Notes: generated from the letters alone by a model not told the origin. A stretch of 64,000 bases of DNA from Caldalkalibacillus thermarum (GCF_014644735.1 NZ_BMKZ01000008.1:18264-82263); one strand, 5' to 3'; shown: positions 18,734 to 30,463, numbered from the stretch's first letter. Made by a program: numbers and translations.

Positions 18734-19774
18734 ATGTTAACAGAGCGTCAAAAATTAATTCTCCGTCTTGTAGTGGATGATTATGTCCGCTCGGCAGAAC
18801 CGGTGGGTTCACGCACCATTGCCAAGCGTGAAGGGATTAACTTTTCGCCTGCTACGGTCCGAAATGAAATGGCCGACTTGGAGGAAATGGGTTATTTGAC
18901 CCAGCCACATACGTCTGCAGGCCGTATTCCTTCCCATAAAGGGTACCGGTTCTACGTGGATCATCTCATGGAACCTGAACAGTTATCTGTGGATGTGATT
19001 CAGAAAATTCGCCGATTGTATACAGAAAGGTTCATGGAATTTGAACAAGTGATCCAACAAACAGCGTCTGTTTTGTCCAAGCTGACCAATTATATGGCTA
19101 TTGTGTTGGGGCCTGAGTTTTTTGACGCCAAGTTAAAACATATTCAGCTTGTTCCCATTTCTGAAGGAACAGTCGTGGCTATTATTGTGACGAATACCGC
19201 CCATGTGGAGCACCGCGCCCTGTCTGTGCCAGAAGAGATCCCCGTGTCTGAAATGGAGAAACTGGTCAACCTGCTTAATCATAAACTGAGAGGGGTACCC
19301 CTTTACCAGTTTAGGGAACGTCTCTATTCTGAAATTGCCCAAGAGCTGAAAAAGCATATTTCCCAATACCAAGCCGTCATGAAGATACTGGAGCAAGCCT
19401 TGCTCAGCGACAGAGAAGACCGTGTCTTCATGACAGGCACCACAAACATCTTTTCCCAGCCTGAATTTCGGGATGTGGAAAAAGTAAGGGGGTTGTTTGA
19501 ACTCCTCGAACAGCACGACCGCATTCAGGGTATCTTGGCTTCCACGAAGACGAAAACGGGCGTTCAAGTATTGATTGGGCAGGAAAACCTGGATGAGGCC
19601 TTTGCAGACTGCAGCATTATCACAGCTTCGTACTCCATAGGCGGCAGGCCGGTGGGCTCTCTCAATATTTTGGGACCAATGCGTATGGAGTATAAAAAAG
19701 CGGTCTCTATCTTGCGTTATTTAACCCAGGATTTGAGCTATTACCTCGACCGTTTGTATGAAAAGGGCACTTAA
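18734..19774 (+). CDS. hrcA: Heat-inducible transcription repressor HrcA
   Basis: 346-residue repressor of class I heat-shock genes. The N-terminal winged helix includes SPATVRNEMADLEEMGYL, and the rest is the GAF-like and dimerisation region of the family. It binds the CIRCE element just upstream. First gene of hrcA-grpE-dnaK; the start ATG follows GGTGGTGAGG. Length is normal for the family. Confidence 0.97.
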   Translation: MLTERQKLILRLVVDDYVRSAEPVGSRTIAKREGINFSPATVRNEMADLEEMGYLTQPHTSAGRIPSHKGYRFYVDHLMEPEQLSVDVIQKIRRLYTERFMEFEQVIQQTASVLSKLTNYMAIVLGPEFFDAKLKHIQLVPISEGTVVAIIVTNTAHVEHRALSVPEEIPVSEMEKLVNLLNHKLRGVPLYQFRERLYSEIAQELKKHISQYQAVMKILEQALLSDREDRVFMTGTTNIFSQPEFRDVEKVRGLFELLEQHDRIQGILASTKTKTGVQVLIGQENLDEAFADCSIITASYSIGGRPVGSLNILGPMRMEYKKAVSILRYLTQDLSYYLDRLYEKGT

Positions 19775-19809
19775 CGGCAACAAAAAATAAAAACAGAAAT
19801 GGGAAGCTC

Positions 19810-19837
19810 AGGGGCTAAAGCTGTGTCTTTAGCCCCT
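19810..19837 (+). other. Stable hairpin between hrcA and grpE
   Basis: AGGGGCTAAA pairs with TTTAGCCCCT around an 8-base loop. No T run follows, so it is better read as an mRNA processing or stability element, like the one reported between these genes in B. subtilis, than as a terminator. Confidence 0.5.
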
Positions 19838-19873
19838 CTGCTGGGTAAACATATAAAATAGGAGGTGTCCGGC

Positions 19874-20599
19874 GTGACCGGTGAGAAAAACACCACGCAA
19901 AGCGGGCAAAAGGATCAAACGGAAGTGAAAGAAACAGAAGTAAAAGACCAGTCCAAACCGGAAGAAGAGGTAAATGGTGCACAGGAAACAACCAATAACC
20001 AGCCTGAATCCAACGGGTCAGCGCAGGAAAGCGGACGGTCAACAGAACAGACCGGCTCAGAAGATAACGGAAACGAAAATGAACAAGAGAACGCTCAGAG
20101 CGTGGAGGAAAAGCTTGCCGCTCAAAAACAGCCTTCCGTTGAAGAGCTTCAAGCTCAACTAGAAGAGGCGCTTCAAAAAGCAGACGAATATTACCAACGC
20201 TATTTGCGTGCTCAAGCCGATTTCGATAACTTCCGCAAACGGACACGCAAAGAAAAAGAAGAGCTGCAAAAGTACGCTGCTTTGCCAGTGATTGAGCAGC
20301 TGCTTCCCGTGCTGGATAATTTCGAACGGGCTTTGGCTGCCGGCCAGTCCACGAAGGATGCAGAGTCCCTGATGAAAGGTGTAGAAATGGTTTTCAAACA
20401 GGTGCAGCAAGTGTTGACCAAACAGGGACTGGAAGAGATTGAGGCCGTAGGAAAACCCTTTGACCCCCACTTTCATGAAGCCGTCATGCAGGTGGAAAGT
20501 GAAGAACACGAATCAGGTATCGTTGTGGAAGAGTTGCAAAAGGGGTATATGTTAAAAGGCAAAGTGATCCGTCCTGCCATGGTGAAAGTGAGCCAATAG
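19874..20599 (+). CDS. grpE: Nucleotide exchange factor GrpE
   Basis: 241-residue co-chaperone that releases ADP from DnaK. A long acidic, glutamine-rich and probably disordered N-terminus of about 75 residues precedes the coiled coil (LQAQLEEALQKADEYYQRYL) and the beta-domain ending in KVIRPAMVKVSQ. GTG 19874 is chosen since AGGAGGTG sits seven bases upstream; the in-frame GTG at 19865 falls inside that site. The N-terminal tail is longer than in many homologues. Confidence 0.95.
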   Translation: MTGEKNTTQSGQKDQTEVKETEVKDQSKPEEEVNGAQETTNNQPESNGSAQESGRSTEQTGSEDNGNENEQENAQSVEEKLAAQKQPSVEELQAQLEEALQKADEYYQRYLRAQADFDNFRKRTRKEKEELQKYAALPVIEQLLPVLDNFERALAAGQSTKDAESLMKGVEMVFKQVQQVLTKQGLEEIEAVGKPFDPHFHEAVMQVESEEHESGIVVEELQKGYMLKGKVIRPAMVKVSQ

Positions 20600-20636
20600 C
20601 GCAACATGCTTCCCAACGATCGTAGGGTTTAAATAG

Positions 20637-22541
<1,905 letters not shown>

Positions 22542-22580
22542 TATAAGCACCGTCTAGGACAACTGCAGCCGAATCCTAAC

Positions 22581-22617
22581 AAAAAAGTCAAAGCCGCTTA
22601 CAGGCTTTGACTTTTTT
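22581..22617. terminator. Strong bidirectional-type terminator between dnaK and dnaJ
   Basis: AAAAAAGTCAAAGCC (22581-22595) and GGCTTTGACTTTTTT (22603-22617) form a perfect stem with a T run on the plus strand. Confidence 0.8.
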
Positions 22618-22671
22618 GCTCAACATGTTAAGATAAATCTTATGGATAAAAGTCGGGAGTGTGCATAAAGG

Positions 22672-23808
22672 ATGAGTAAACGGGACTACTACGAGGTGCT
22701 TGGTGTCAGCCGGAATGCCAGTCCGGAAGAGATCAAAAAAGCATACCGCAAGCTGGCGCGCCAATACCATCCGGATGTCAACAAATCTCCAGACGCTGAA
22801 CAGAAATTTAAGGAAGTGAAGGAAGCATATGATGTTCTGAGTGATCCCCAAAAACGGGCCCAATACGACCAATTCGGCCATGCTGGTGTGGGACAGGGGG
22901 CCCAGCAAGGAACAGGGGGCTTCGGTGGTTTCGGCAGCCATGATTTTGGTGGCTTTGAAGATATTTTTGACATGTTTTTTGGCGGAGGCAGCCGTCGCAA
23001 CCCCAATGCCCCAAAAAGGGGAGCCGACCTGGAATATACCATGACCATTGATTTTACGGAAGCGGTTTTTGGCACGAAAAAGGAGATTCGCATTCCGAAA
23101 GAAGAAACGTGTGATACATGCCATGGTTCAGGGGCCAAACCAGGTACTCAGCCGGAAACTTGTCCTGTTTGCCGTGGAACCGGACAGCAGGAACAGGTGC
23201 AAAACACACCTTTTGGACGCATTGTCAACCGCCGTGTATGTATGAGTTGTCAAGGCAAAGGCACCATCATTCGCCACAAATGTCCCACCTGTCGGGGCAC
23301 CGGCCGAGTGAGAAGACAGAAAACTATTCCCGTTCATATTCCCCCTGGAGTGGATCACGGCACGCAGGTCCGGGTGGCTGGCCAAGGTGAACCCGGGGAA
23401 AACGGCGGGCCTCCTGGTGATCTGTATATCTTGTTACGCGTAAGAAAACATGAGTTTTTTGAACGGGACGGCCAGGACATCTACTGTGAAATGCCCATCA
23501 CCTTTGTTCAGGCTGCCTTGGGGGATGAAATTGAAGTGCCCACGCTGACCGGCCGGGTTAAGTTAAAGATTCCCCCCGGCACCCAAAGCGGCACCTATTT
23601 CCGCCTCAGAGGCAAAGGGGTGCCAGCCAACCGGAACAGAAGGGAAGGGGATCAGCATGTGAAAGTGAAGGTGGTCACTCCCACCAAACTTACTGAGCGC
23701 CAGAAAGAATTGCTCAGAGAGTTTGCAGCGATCAGTGGTGATCAAATTCCGGAAGAACAGACCGAATCCTTCTTTAAACGGATCAAAAAGGCGTTTCGCG
23801 GTGAATAA
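22672..23808 (+). CDS. dnaJ: Chaperone protein DnaJ (Hsp40)
   Basis: 378-residue co-chaperone that delivers clients to DnaK and stimulates its ATPase. The J domain with YHPDVN is at about residues 30-36, then a glycine/phenylalanine-rich linker, four zinc-binding CxxCxGxG repeats (first CDTCHGSG, last CPTCRGTG) and the C-terminal substrate-binding domains. All features of a type I DnaJ are intact. It is separated from dnaK by a terminator. Confidence 0.97.
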   Translation: MSKRDYYEVLGVSRNASPEEIKKAYRKLARQYHPDVNKSPDAEQKFKEVKEAYDVLSDPQKRAQYDQFGHAGVGQGAQQGTGGFGGFGSHDFGGFEDIFDMFFGGGSRRNPNAPKRGADLEYTMTIDFTEAVFGTKKEIRIPKEETCDTCHGSGAKPGTQPETCPVCRGTGQQEQVQNTPFGRIVNRRVCMSCQGKGTIIRHKCPTCRGTGRVRRQKTIPVHIPPGVDHGTQVRVAGQGEPGENGGPPGDLYILLRVRKHEFFERDGQDIYCEMPITFVQAALGDEIEVPTLTGRVKLKIPPGTQSGTYFRLRGKGVPANRNRREGDQHVKVKVVTPTKLTERQKELLREFAAISGDQIPEEQTESFFKRIKKAFRGE

Positions 23809-23909
23809 CGTCTAGCATAACGGGAATGTGGTCTGAGACTTCTAGAACATTGATAGGGCAGTGGGGTTGTTGTCAGGAAGAATGGGAGAAAAGGATGGAT
23901 GATTGAAGA

Positions 23910-24863
23910 ATGACGAAATGGGCGGAAGTGAGTGTACACACCACTCAAGAAGCGATTGAAGCGGTGGCCAACATCTTGCATGAAGCGGGCGCAAGCGGCG
24001 TTGTCATTGAAGATGCGGAGGACTTAAAACGGTTGGCCTGGCAAAAGCAAGCCGAAGCTGAACAGTACTTGGTTGAACTGAATCCTGAAGACTATCCCAA
24101 AGAAGGGGTAATCTTAAAAGCCTATTTTCCCATGAACAGCTTTTTGGGAGAAACGATTGAGGAAATTAAGACGGCTTTAAATAATCTGCTTCTGCATGAT
24201 ATTAATTTGGGCCGGGGAACAGTGACCATGACCGAAGTGTATGAAGAAGATTGGGCCCATGCTTGGAAAAAATACTACAAGCCTGCGCGCATCTCGGACA
24301 AAATTACCATTACCCCCACTTGGGAAGATTATCAGCCGCAAACAGAAGAGGAGCAAGTCATTGAACTGGATCCGGGAATGGCTTTTGGCACCGGCACGCA
24401 TCCTACCACAATCCTGTGCATTAGGGCCTTGGAAAAATATGTACGCCAAGGGGATAGGGTGATTGATGTGGGCTGCGGCTCCGGTGTGCTTAGCATTGCG
24501 GCAGTCAAGCTGGGGGCAGGCCAAGTGCTAGCGCTGGATATTGATGAATTGGCCGTTAAAGTAACCCGCGAAAATGTGAAGTTGAACGGCGTAGCCAACC
24601 AGGTGCAAGTGAAACAAAACAACTTGCTCGATCACATTAACCAAGAGGCAGATGTCATTGTGGCCAATATCTTGGCTGAAGTGATCCTGCGCTTTGTGAA
24701 AGAAGCCTATGCGCTGCTCCGGCATGGCGGCTACTTCATTACATCCGGGATTATCTTTCAAAAGAAAGAAGCGGTGCAAGAGGCGCTGGTTTCCCATGGA
24801 TTTACCATTGTGGAAACAGTTTTCATGGAAGACTGGGTAGCGATGATCGCCAAAAAAGAGTAA
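23910..24863 (+). CDS. prmA: Ribosomal protein L11 methyltransferase
   Basis: 317-residue SAM-dependent enzyme that methylates ribosomal protein L11. The N-terminal L11-recognition domain starts WAEVSVHTTQEAIEAV; the SAM-binding motif I is DVGCGSGVLSIAA, and the NILAEV motif follows. It lies downstream of dnaJ and upstream of rsmE as in B. subtilis. The ribosome binding site before ATG 23910 is weak. Confidence 0.95.
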   Translation: MTKWAEVSVHTTQEAIEAVANILHEAGASGVVIEDAEDLKRLAWQKQAEAEQYLVELNPEDYPKEGVILKAYFPMNSFLGETIEEIKTALNNLLLHDINLGRGTVTMTEVYEEDWAHAWKKYYKPARISDKITITPTWEDYQPQTEEEQVIELDPGMAFGTGTHPTTILCIRALEKYVRQGDRVIDVGCGSGVLSIAAVKLGAGQVLALDIDELAVKVTRENVKLNGVANQVQVKQNNLLDHINQEADVIVANILAEVILRFVKEAYALLRHGGYFITSGIIFQKKEAVQEALVSHGFTIVETVFMEDWVAMIAKKE

Positions 24864-24939
24864 GATAGTATCAGCTTGCCCGTACCCGGTCCATTTGCCT
24901 TGCGGCCATTTTAACGAGTTAAACAAGGAGTAAAGGGAT

Positions 24940-25695
24940 ATGCAGCGTTACTTTTTGCCACCTGATCACTTCACACCGAACCAGTGTGTCATTACCGGGC
25001 AAGATGCCTATCATATACAGCGTGTGATGCGCATGTCACTGGGTGAACGGGTGATCTGCTGCGATGGACGCGGGCGCTCCGTAGTGGCAGAACTGACTCA
25101 CTTTGATACAGATGTGGTCCGTTGTCATATTGTGCAGGAATTGGATGAACAGCGGGAGCTCCCTGTTCAGGTGACGATTGCACAAGGGTTGCCCAAGGGA
25201 GACAAAATGGAATGGGTCTTGCAAAAAGGGACTGAACTGGGTGCTGTCCGCTTTGTGCCCTTTGTTTCTGAACGGACCATTGTGAAATATGACCAGCAAA
25301 AAGAAAAAAAGAAAAGGCAACGGTGGCAAAAAATTATTAAAGAAGCGGCTGAGCAGACCCACAGGCAATGGTTGCCTGAGCTCAGTCCGATTGTCACGAT
25401 AGATGAGCTGGCCCAGCTTGAAGCAGACACCAAGCTGGTGGCTGACGAAGAACAAAGCACCAAGCTTTCCTCATGTCCGTCTGCCTTTGTACAAGCCCTG
25501 AAGGGACTGGAGGAAAAACAACATCTCGCTGTGGCCATTGGGCCTGAAGGTGGCTTTTCCAGGGAGGAGATCCACTTTCTAAAACAGCACGGGTTTACGC
25601 CGATTTCCCTAGGCCGGCGGATATTGCGCACAGAAACCGCCTCACAGTACGTGTTAGCGGCAATCTCTTTTTATTTCGAACAGATGGGAGGTTGA
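24940..25695 (+). CDS. rsmE: 16S rRNA (uracil(1498)-N(3))-methyltransferase
   Basis: 251-residue SPOUT-class methyltransferase that modifies U1498 of 16S rRNA. An N-terminal PUA-like domain (MQRYFLPPDHF) is followed by the knotted SAM-binding domain with AIGPEGGFSREE and SLGRRILRTETA. AAGGAG lies upstream of the ATG. mtaB starts five bases after the stop, indicating a single transcript. Confidence 0.95.
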   Translation: MQRYFLPPDHFTPNQCVITGQDAYHIQRVMRMSLGERVICCDGRGRSVVAELTHFDTDVVRCHIVQELDEQRELPVQVTIAQGLPKGDKMEWVLQKGTELGAVRFVPFVSERTIVKYDQQKEKKKRQRWQKIIKEAAEQTHRQWLPELSPIVTIDELAQLEADTKLVADEEQSTKLSSCPSAFVQALKGLEEKQHLAVAIGPEGGFSREEIHFLKQHGFTPISLGRRILRTETASQYVLAAISFYFEQMGG

Positions 25696-25699
25696 AAAG

Positions 25700-27034
25700 A
25701 TGGCAACAGTCGCTTTTCATACGCTGGGATGCAAAGTGAACTACTACGAAACGGAAGCGATTTGGCAAATCTTTAAAGAAGCCGGCTATGAAAAGGTTGA
25801 TTTTGAACAAGTGGCCGATGTCTATGTCATTAACACCTGCACCGTGACCAACACCGGGGATAGAAAATCCCGGCAAGTCATTCGCAGGGCGATTCGCAGA
25901 AATCCTGACGCTGTGATTTGCGTGACCGGCTGCTATGCCCAAACATCGCCTAAAGAGGTTATGGCCATCGAGGGCGTAGATATTGTCATCGGCACCCAAG
26001 GCCGATCTAAAATCATTGATTACATTGAACAATACCGCCGGGAGCGGGAGCCGATTAATGCGGTGGGCAATATTATGAAAACACGCACGTTTGAAGAGCT
26101 GGATGTGCCCACGTTCAGTGAGCGGACCCGTGCTTATCTGAAAATTCAAGAGGGATGCAACAACTTCTGTACTTTCTGCATTATTCCCTGGGCCCGCGGT
26201 TTGTTGCGTTCCCGCAAGCCAGAAAATGTGCTCAATCAGGCCCGTAAACTGGTGGCGTCCGGTTACAAAGAAATCGTTTTAACCGGCATCCACACGGCAG
26301 GGTATGGTGAAGACCTGGAAGATTACAGTTTTGCCCAGTTGCTGTGGGATCTGGAACAAATCGAAGGATTGGAACGCTTGCGTATCAGTTCCATTGAAGC
26401 AAGTCAAATTACAGATGACGTGATCAATGTATTGCAACGTTCGTCTAAAATCTGCCGCCACTTACACATTCCGTTGCAAGCCGGTGACGATACAGTGCTG
26501 AAGCGGATGCGGCGCAAATACACGACGGCTGAATTTAAAGCAAAAATTGAAGAAGTGCGCCAGGCTTTGCCCAACTTTGCCCTGACCAGTGACGTGATTG
26601 TCGGTTTTCCAGGGGAAACGGAAGAGCAGTTTATGAACACTTACCACTTTATTCGTGACTTACGCTTTGCCGAGTTGCATGTCTTTCCTTATTCACCACG
26701 AACAGGCACTCCAGCAGCCCGCATGAAAGACCAGGTGGATCCGGATGTGAAGCAGGAACGGGTTCAGCGTTTGATTGCCCTGTCTGTACAGTTATCCAAG
26801 GAATATGCGTCACAATTTGAAGGTCAGATTCTGGGAGTGATTCCTGAACAGCATTATGAGCAAAATCCGGATCTTCTGGTCGGTTACACAGACAATTATC
26901 TCAGAGTGGTGTTCAAAGGCGATGACAGCCTGATGGGCCAATTGGTCAAGGTGCAGATTGACCGGGCCGGTTATCCCTACAATCTCGGTTCAATGATCAC
27001 CCCATCCACAGAGCAACGTGTCAATACGGCTTGA
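25700..27034 (+). CDS. mtaB: tRNA (N6-threonylcarbamoyladenosine(37)-C2)-methylthiotransferase
   Basis: 444-residue radical SAM methylthiotransferase that makes ms2t6A37 in tRNAs reading ANN codons. The N-terminal UPF0004 domain carries cluster cysteines in LGCKVNYYE, NTCTVTN and TGCYAQ; the radical SAM motif is CNNFCTFC near residue 154; a C-terminal TRAM domain follows. Start ATG behind GGGAGG. A strong terminator follows. Confidence 0.95.
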   Translation: MATVAFHTLGCKVNYYETEAIWQIFKEAGYEKVDFEQVADVYVINTCTVTNTGDRKSRQVIRRAIRRNPDAVICVTGCYAQTSPKEVMAIEGVDIVIGTQGRSKIIDYIEQYRREREPINAVGNIMKTRTFEELDVPTFSERTRAYLKIQEGCNNFCTFCIIPWARGLLRSRKPENVLNQARKLVASGYKEIVLTGIHTAGYGEDLEDYSFAQLLWDLEQIEGLERLRISSIEASQITDDVINVLQRSSKICRHLHIPLQAGDDTVLKRMRRKYTTAEFKAKIEEVRQALPNFALTSDVIVGFPGETEEQFMNTYHFIRDLRFAELHVFPYSPRTGTPAARMKDQVDPDVKQERVQRLIALSVQLSKEYASQFEGQILGVIPEQHYEQNPDLLVGYTDNYLRVVFKGDDSLMGQLVKVQIDRAGYPYNLGSMITPSTEQRVNTA

Positions 27035-27065
27035 CAGGTTATGAAGATTCACAGTCAGGGCCTCA

Positions 27066-27117
27066 GGGCCGTTGCTAGCCATAACGGCAACGGCCCCTCT
27101 TCTCTTATTTTTTTGTG
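27066..27117 (+). terminator. Terminator after mtaB
   Basis: GGGCCGTTGC (27066-27075) pairs with GCAACGGCCC (27087-27096), followed by a T-rich stretch ending in seven T residues. Confidence 0.75.
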
Positions 27118-27149
27118 TTGATTTTTAAACAGAGGAGCTGAGTCGAATC

Positions 27150-27590
27150 ATGAAGGAAATTTCTGCTGGAGGCGTGGTGTTTAAACAGGAAGGATCCAAA
27201 ATAAAAGTGTTGTTAATTGAAGACCGTTATCACCAGCTTACAATCCCTAAGGGGAAACAAGAAGCAGGCGAAACATTAGAGCAAACAGCGTTAAGGGAGA
27301 TTGAGGAAGAGACAGGGATTAAGGGAGAAATTATCCAGCCTTTGACCAAAGTGTATTACACCTATACGGATCCTAAGCGCGGCCACATTGAGAAAGAAGT
27401 CATGTACTATTTGGTTAAGGCCACAAGCGGTGAAGTGGAGCCGCAGCTGGAAGAAATCAACAAAGTGTTTTGGTTGGATTTGCACAGCGCTTGGCAAGCA
27501 CAGCAGGAAAATGGATATGATAATAATGATGAAGTGTTCAAACAAGCCTATACATACTTGCAATCCTTTCTTAACTCAGCTGAGAAGTGA
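27150..27590 (+). CDS. Nudix hydrolase
   Basis: 146-residue single-domain Nudix protein. The Nudix box is complete: GKQEAGE (GX5E) followed by REIEEETGI (REUXEEXGU). Family members hydrolyse nucleoside diphosphates linked to another group. The closest type looks like MutT/Ap4A pyrophosphatase proteins starting SAGGVVF, but the substrate cannot be told from sequence. It is not part of the conserved block in B. subtilis. ATG start behind GAGGAGC. Confidence 0.9.
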   Translation: MKEISAGGVVFKQEGSKIKVLLIEDRYHQLTIPKGKQEAGETLEQTALREIEEETGIKGEIIQPLTKVYYTYTDPKRGHIEKEVMYYLVKATSGEVEPQLEEINKVFWLDLHSAWQAQQENGYDNNDEVFKQAYTYLQSFLNSAEK

Positions 27591-27686
27591 CTCTGCCATG
27601 ACAACCTCCCTTTTCTCTGTCAAAATCATACACACCAGTTTTTTATTGAAAACAAACTTTACTTTGTAAAATTGGAGGAAACATTG

Positions 27687-28367
27687 ATGCAGATGGATCA
27701 ATTGGCTGCTTATATTGACCATACCTTGCTAAAGCCAGACGCTACTCAGCAAGAGATAGACAAGCTGTGTGAAGAGGCCCGTCAATACCAATTTGCCTCT
27801 GTCTGCGTCAACCCGACCTGGGTGAAAAGATGTGCTCAACAACTTAAAGATACCCCTGTCAAAGTGTGTACTGTTGTCGGTTTTCCTCTCGGGGCCAACA
27901 CTTCGACGATCAAAGCGGCCGAAACGGAACAAGCCCTTGCCGACGGGGCTCAAGAAGTGGACATGGTCATCAATATTGGGACTTTAAAGTCCGGCCAGCA
28001 TCATGCGGTAGAAGAAGATATTAAAGCTGTGGTGAAGGCAACCCAAGGCAAGGCTGTGGTGAAGGTGATTATTGAAACCGCTTTGTTAACGGATGAAGAA
28101 AAAATCATCGCCTGTCAGCTTAGCAAACGGGCCGGCGCCGACTTCGTCAAAACTTCGACCGGCTTTCTTGGCGGGGGTGCCACCGTTGCAGATGTAGAGC
28201 TCATGAAAAAGACGGTCGGAGACACCTTAGGGGTGAAAGCCTCCGGAGGCATTCGTGACTATGCAACAGCCATAGCCATGATCAAAGCGGGTGCCACCCG
28301 TCTTGGTGCGAGTGCCGGAGTGGCCATTGTCACCGGAGCCAAGGCATCAGGCGAGAGCCAGTATTAA
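27687..28367 (+). CDS. deoC: Deoxyribose-phosphate aldolase
   Basis: 226-residue class I aldolase that splits 2-deoxyribose 5-phosphate to acetaldehyde and glyceraldehyde 3-phosphate in deoxynucleoside catabolism. The start [12 protein letters not shown], the Schiff-base lysine region FVKTSTGF and the second active-site lysine in VKASGGI are intact. ATG 27687 is used: GGAGG lies eight bases upstream, while an in-frame TTG at 27672 lies before that site. It stands apart from nucleoside phosphorylase genes. Confidence 0.95.
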   Translation: MQMDQLAAYIDHTLLKPDATQQEIDKLCEEARQYQFASVCVNPTWVKRCAQQLKDTPVKVCTVVGFPLGANTSTIKAAETEQALADGAQEVDMVINIGTLKSGQHHAVEEDIKAVVKATQGKAVVKVIIETALLTDEEKIIACQLSKRAGADFVKTSTGFLGGGATVADVELMKKTVGDTLGVKASGGIRDYATAIAMIKAGATRLGASAGVAIVTGAKASGESQY

Positions 28368-28406
28368 GCAGGAAACAGGATGCGCTCATATTTGCAGGAC
28401 GATTTT

Positions 28407-29348
28407 TTAAGCCTGAGCTGATCCTCGCGTCACGAAAAGCACCATGCGTTCAAATGCCTTCGTAAAAGGCAAGGCCAACAGCGAACACAATACATTAAAA
28501 ATGGTTTGGGCATGGGCCACCTGCAGCATGGGGTTGCTGGTCAATTGCTCAACAATAACAGTCAGCAAGGGAATAAAGGGAATGAACAGGAATACTCCCA
28601 GGACATTTAAGAGGACATGGGCCACGGCCACTTGCCGCCCGGCCAAATTGGTGGCCATGCTTCCCAAGAGGGCGGTAACGCAGGTGCCAATATTGCTCCC
28701 CAGCACGATGGCAATGGCCAGCGGCAGGGAGATCAGCTGTTCATAGGTTAAATTCATGGCAATCGCTGTTGTTGCCGTGGAGCTTTGAATGACAGCGGTG
28801 AGCAGCAGGCCAAACCCAATACCGCTTAATATCCCTTTTTGCCCCCATTGGGAGGCATTCTCCATCCAGCTTAAGGACTCTAAAAAGGGAGCAATGCCCT
28901 GCATCGTTTCCATGCCTAAAAAAAGCAAACCAAAGCCTCCGGTCACCATCCCTGAAGCGCGCAAGGCTGTCCGGGGACACAAAAAGAGCACGGCACCAAG
29001 AATAAAAAAATAAACGCCCAGTTGGTGCACACTGATAGCTAACAGCTCTGTGGTTACCACTGTGCCAATATTAGCACCCAGGATCACACCGATGGTTTGC
29101 CGGAAAGTCATTATCCGGGCGTGGGTTAAACCTATCACCAGCAACAACACGGCACTTGAGCTTTGCAAAATGGCAGTGGCAACAGTTCCGCTCACCAAGC
29201 CTGTCACAGGGGTGCGTGTCAGGGTACCCAGTATCTTTTTGGCTTTTTCTAAAAAAAGATGCTCAAAACCAATGCGCATCACTTGCATGCCAAATAAAAA
29301 AATGGCCAGTCCCGCAGCCAATGGTATGACCAGATCTTTCATCACCAT
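28407..29348 (-). CDS. yqeW: Na/Pi cotransporter family protein (YqeW type)
   Basis: 313-residue membrane protein with two inverted repeats typical of the NptA/PhoU-less Na/Pi cotransporter family, seen in the paired QSSSAVLLLVIGL and QSSTATTAIAMNL motifs. It probably moves phosphate with sodium across the cell membrane. About eight membrane helices are expected. ATG 29348 is chosen because GGGGAGGA lies nine bases upstream; the frame is open 47 codons further without family similarity. The Shine-Dalgarno sequence is enclosed in a perfect 10-bp hairpin. Confidence 0.88.
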   Translation of the reverse strand: MVMKDLVIPLAAGLAIFLFGMQVMRIGFEHLFLEKAKKILGTLTRTPVTGLVSGTVATAILQSSSAVLLLVIGLTHARIMTFRQTIGVILGANIGTVVTTELLAISVHQLGVYFFILGAVLFLCPRTALRASGMVTGGFGLLFLGMETMQGIAPFLESLSWMENASQWGQKGILSGIGFGLLLTAVIQSSTATTAIAMNLTYEQLISLPLAIAIVLGSNIGTCVTALLGSMATNLAGRQVAVAHVLLNVLGVFLFIPFIPLLTVIVEQLTSNPMLQVAHAQTIFNVLCSLLALPFTKAFERMVLFVTRGSAQA

Positions 29349-29356
29349 TCCGTTTG

Positions 29357-29392
29357 TCCTCCCCTCAGTACATGCATATGAAGAGGGGAGGA
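29357..29392 (-). promoter_or_regulatory. Shine-Dalgarno-closing hairpin in the yqeW leader
   Basis: On the minus strand TCCTCCCCTC (29392-29383) is a perfect 10-bp complement of GAGGGGAGGA (29366-29357), which is the ribosome binding site of the Na/Pi transporter gene; the loop is 16 bases. When folded, it would hide the ribosome binding site. The trigger that opens it is unknown. Confidence 0.6.
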
Positions 29393-29502
29393 TAGGCATG
29401 ACTGGCTTAGGATAGTAGAATTTCAACCTAGAATTTATTACTGTTAACGCTATAATAAAAATAGAAGGCTTAATGTATCCAATATTCATACTTTAAAGTG
29501 GG

Positions 29503-30448
29503 TTAAGATATTGACCGCCAGGCGACGGCGAAATTGAGTCCGTGGTTAGAAAATGCCAAGCTGCCCAGAATAACCAGAAAACTGGACAGGATTAAACTTG
29601 ATCTGCTTCCTAACAGACCGGGTTTTAATTTCATGAGCAGGGGCAGAAGGAGTCCCAAGATCACGAACCCCCCCACAACAACCAGGCATAATGGCCACTA
29701 TTAACGGTGTGGGACCAGTCGCCCAAGCTTAGCACAAAGATCATAATGGCTGCGAAGTTGAGAATCAATGCCGAAATGACGATACGGTTCAAACCTTGGA
29801 TAAGGGCCTCATACTCCTTAGGCTTGGAGAATATCAAGACCAGAATAATGGCTGAGGCGCCAACTACCAGTGCAGATACAAGCCATAACATTGGAATGAA
29901 GGGTGTTGCATTCCAAGCCGGGACATGGGTGGTGGTCACCAGTATGCCAAGATAGGAGCCAAACCAGGCGGCTAAAGCACTGCCCACAGTCAGATAAATT
30001 TTTGCTGCCAGGCCCCCTCATGAAGATAGCCGGCCAGCGCACCAAGTTTTTTAAACCATCTCCAGTGGAGCAAACCGTCTTTATTGATCGCATAGATCAC
30101 GCTGATGACAGCAAACAGGCTGAAAACTGTTAACACCCAGGCTCCCATGGACATGGGGGAGTTGGTGTTCAACATCAGCATGCTATCTCTGGAATTCCAC
30201 AACACGTTGATGAAACGTGTCTTAATCTGTAATTTGCCGATCAGGAACAGACCGCATAATGGTAGAAAAAGGAAAGTGATGTAATAAGCCTTATGCAGGC
30301 CATTGCGGCCTGTTTTCCCTCCAAAAGCCTGCAACAGGGCAGCAACGAGAAAGGAACCGGCAGCGATTCCGTTGACAAAGAGATAGGCGACAACTTGCCA
30401 AGGGAAATGGGGGCTCTTTATTTGGGTAATTTCATAAATGTAGGGCAT
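29503..30448 (-). pseudogene. NrfD-type membrane subunit, broken by two frameshifts
   Basis: Three consecutive reading-frame blocks on the minus strand (30448-29990, 29987-29661 and then to 29503) together spell one NrfD/polysulfide-reductase-like quinone-interacting subunit of about 318 residues. The first opens with PWQVVAYLFVNGIAAGSFL. Restoring one A in an A5 run (29999-30003) and one G in a G7 run (29668-29674) rejoins all blocks without any stop. Both losses are in homopolymers, so sequencing error is possible, but the damaged neighbouring gene argues for real decay. Confidence 0.8.
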
Positions 30449-30463
30449 CCTGATAACCCCCTT

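Noticed and set aside
19810..19837. Hairpin between hrcA and grpE as a terminator
   Set aside because: No T run follows it, and grpE lacks a separate promoter; read as a processing element instead.
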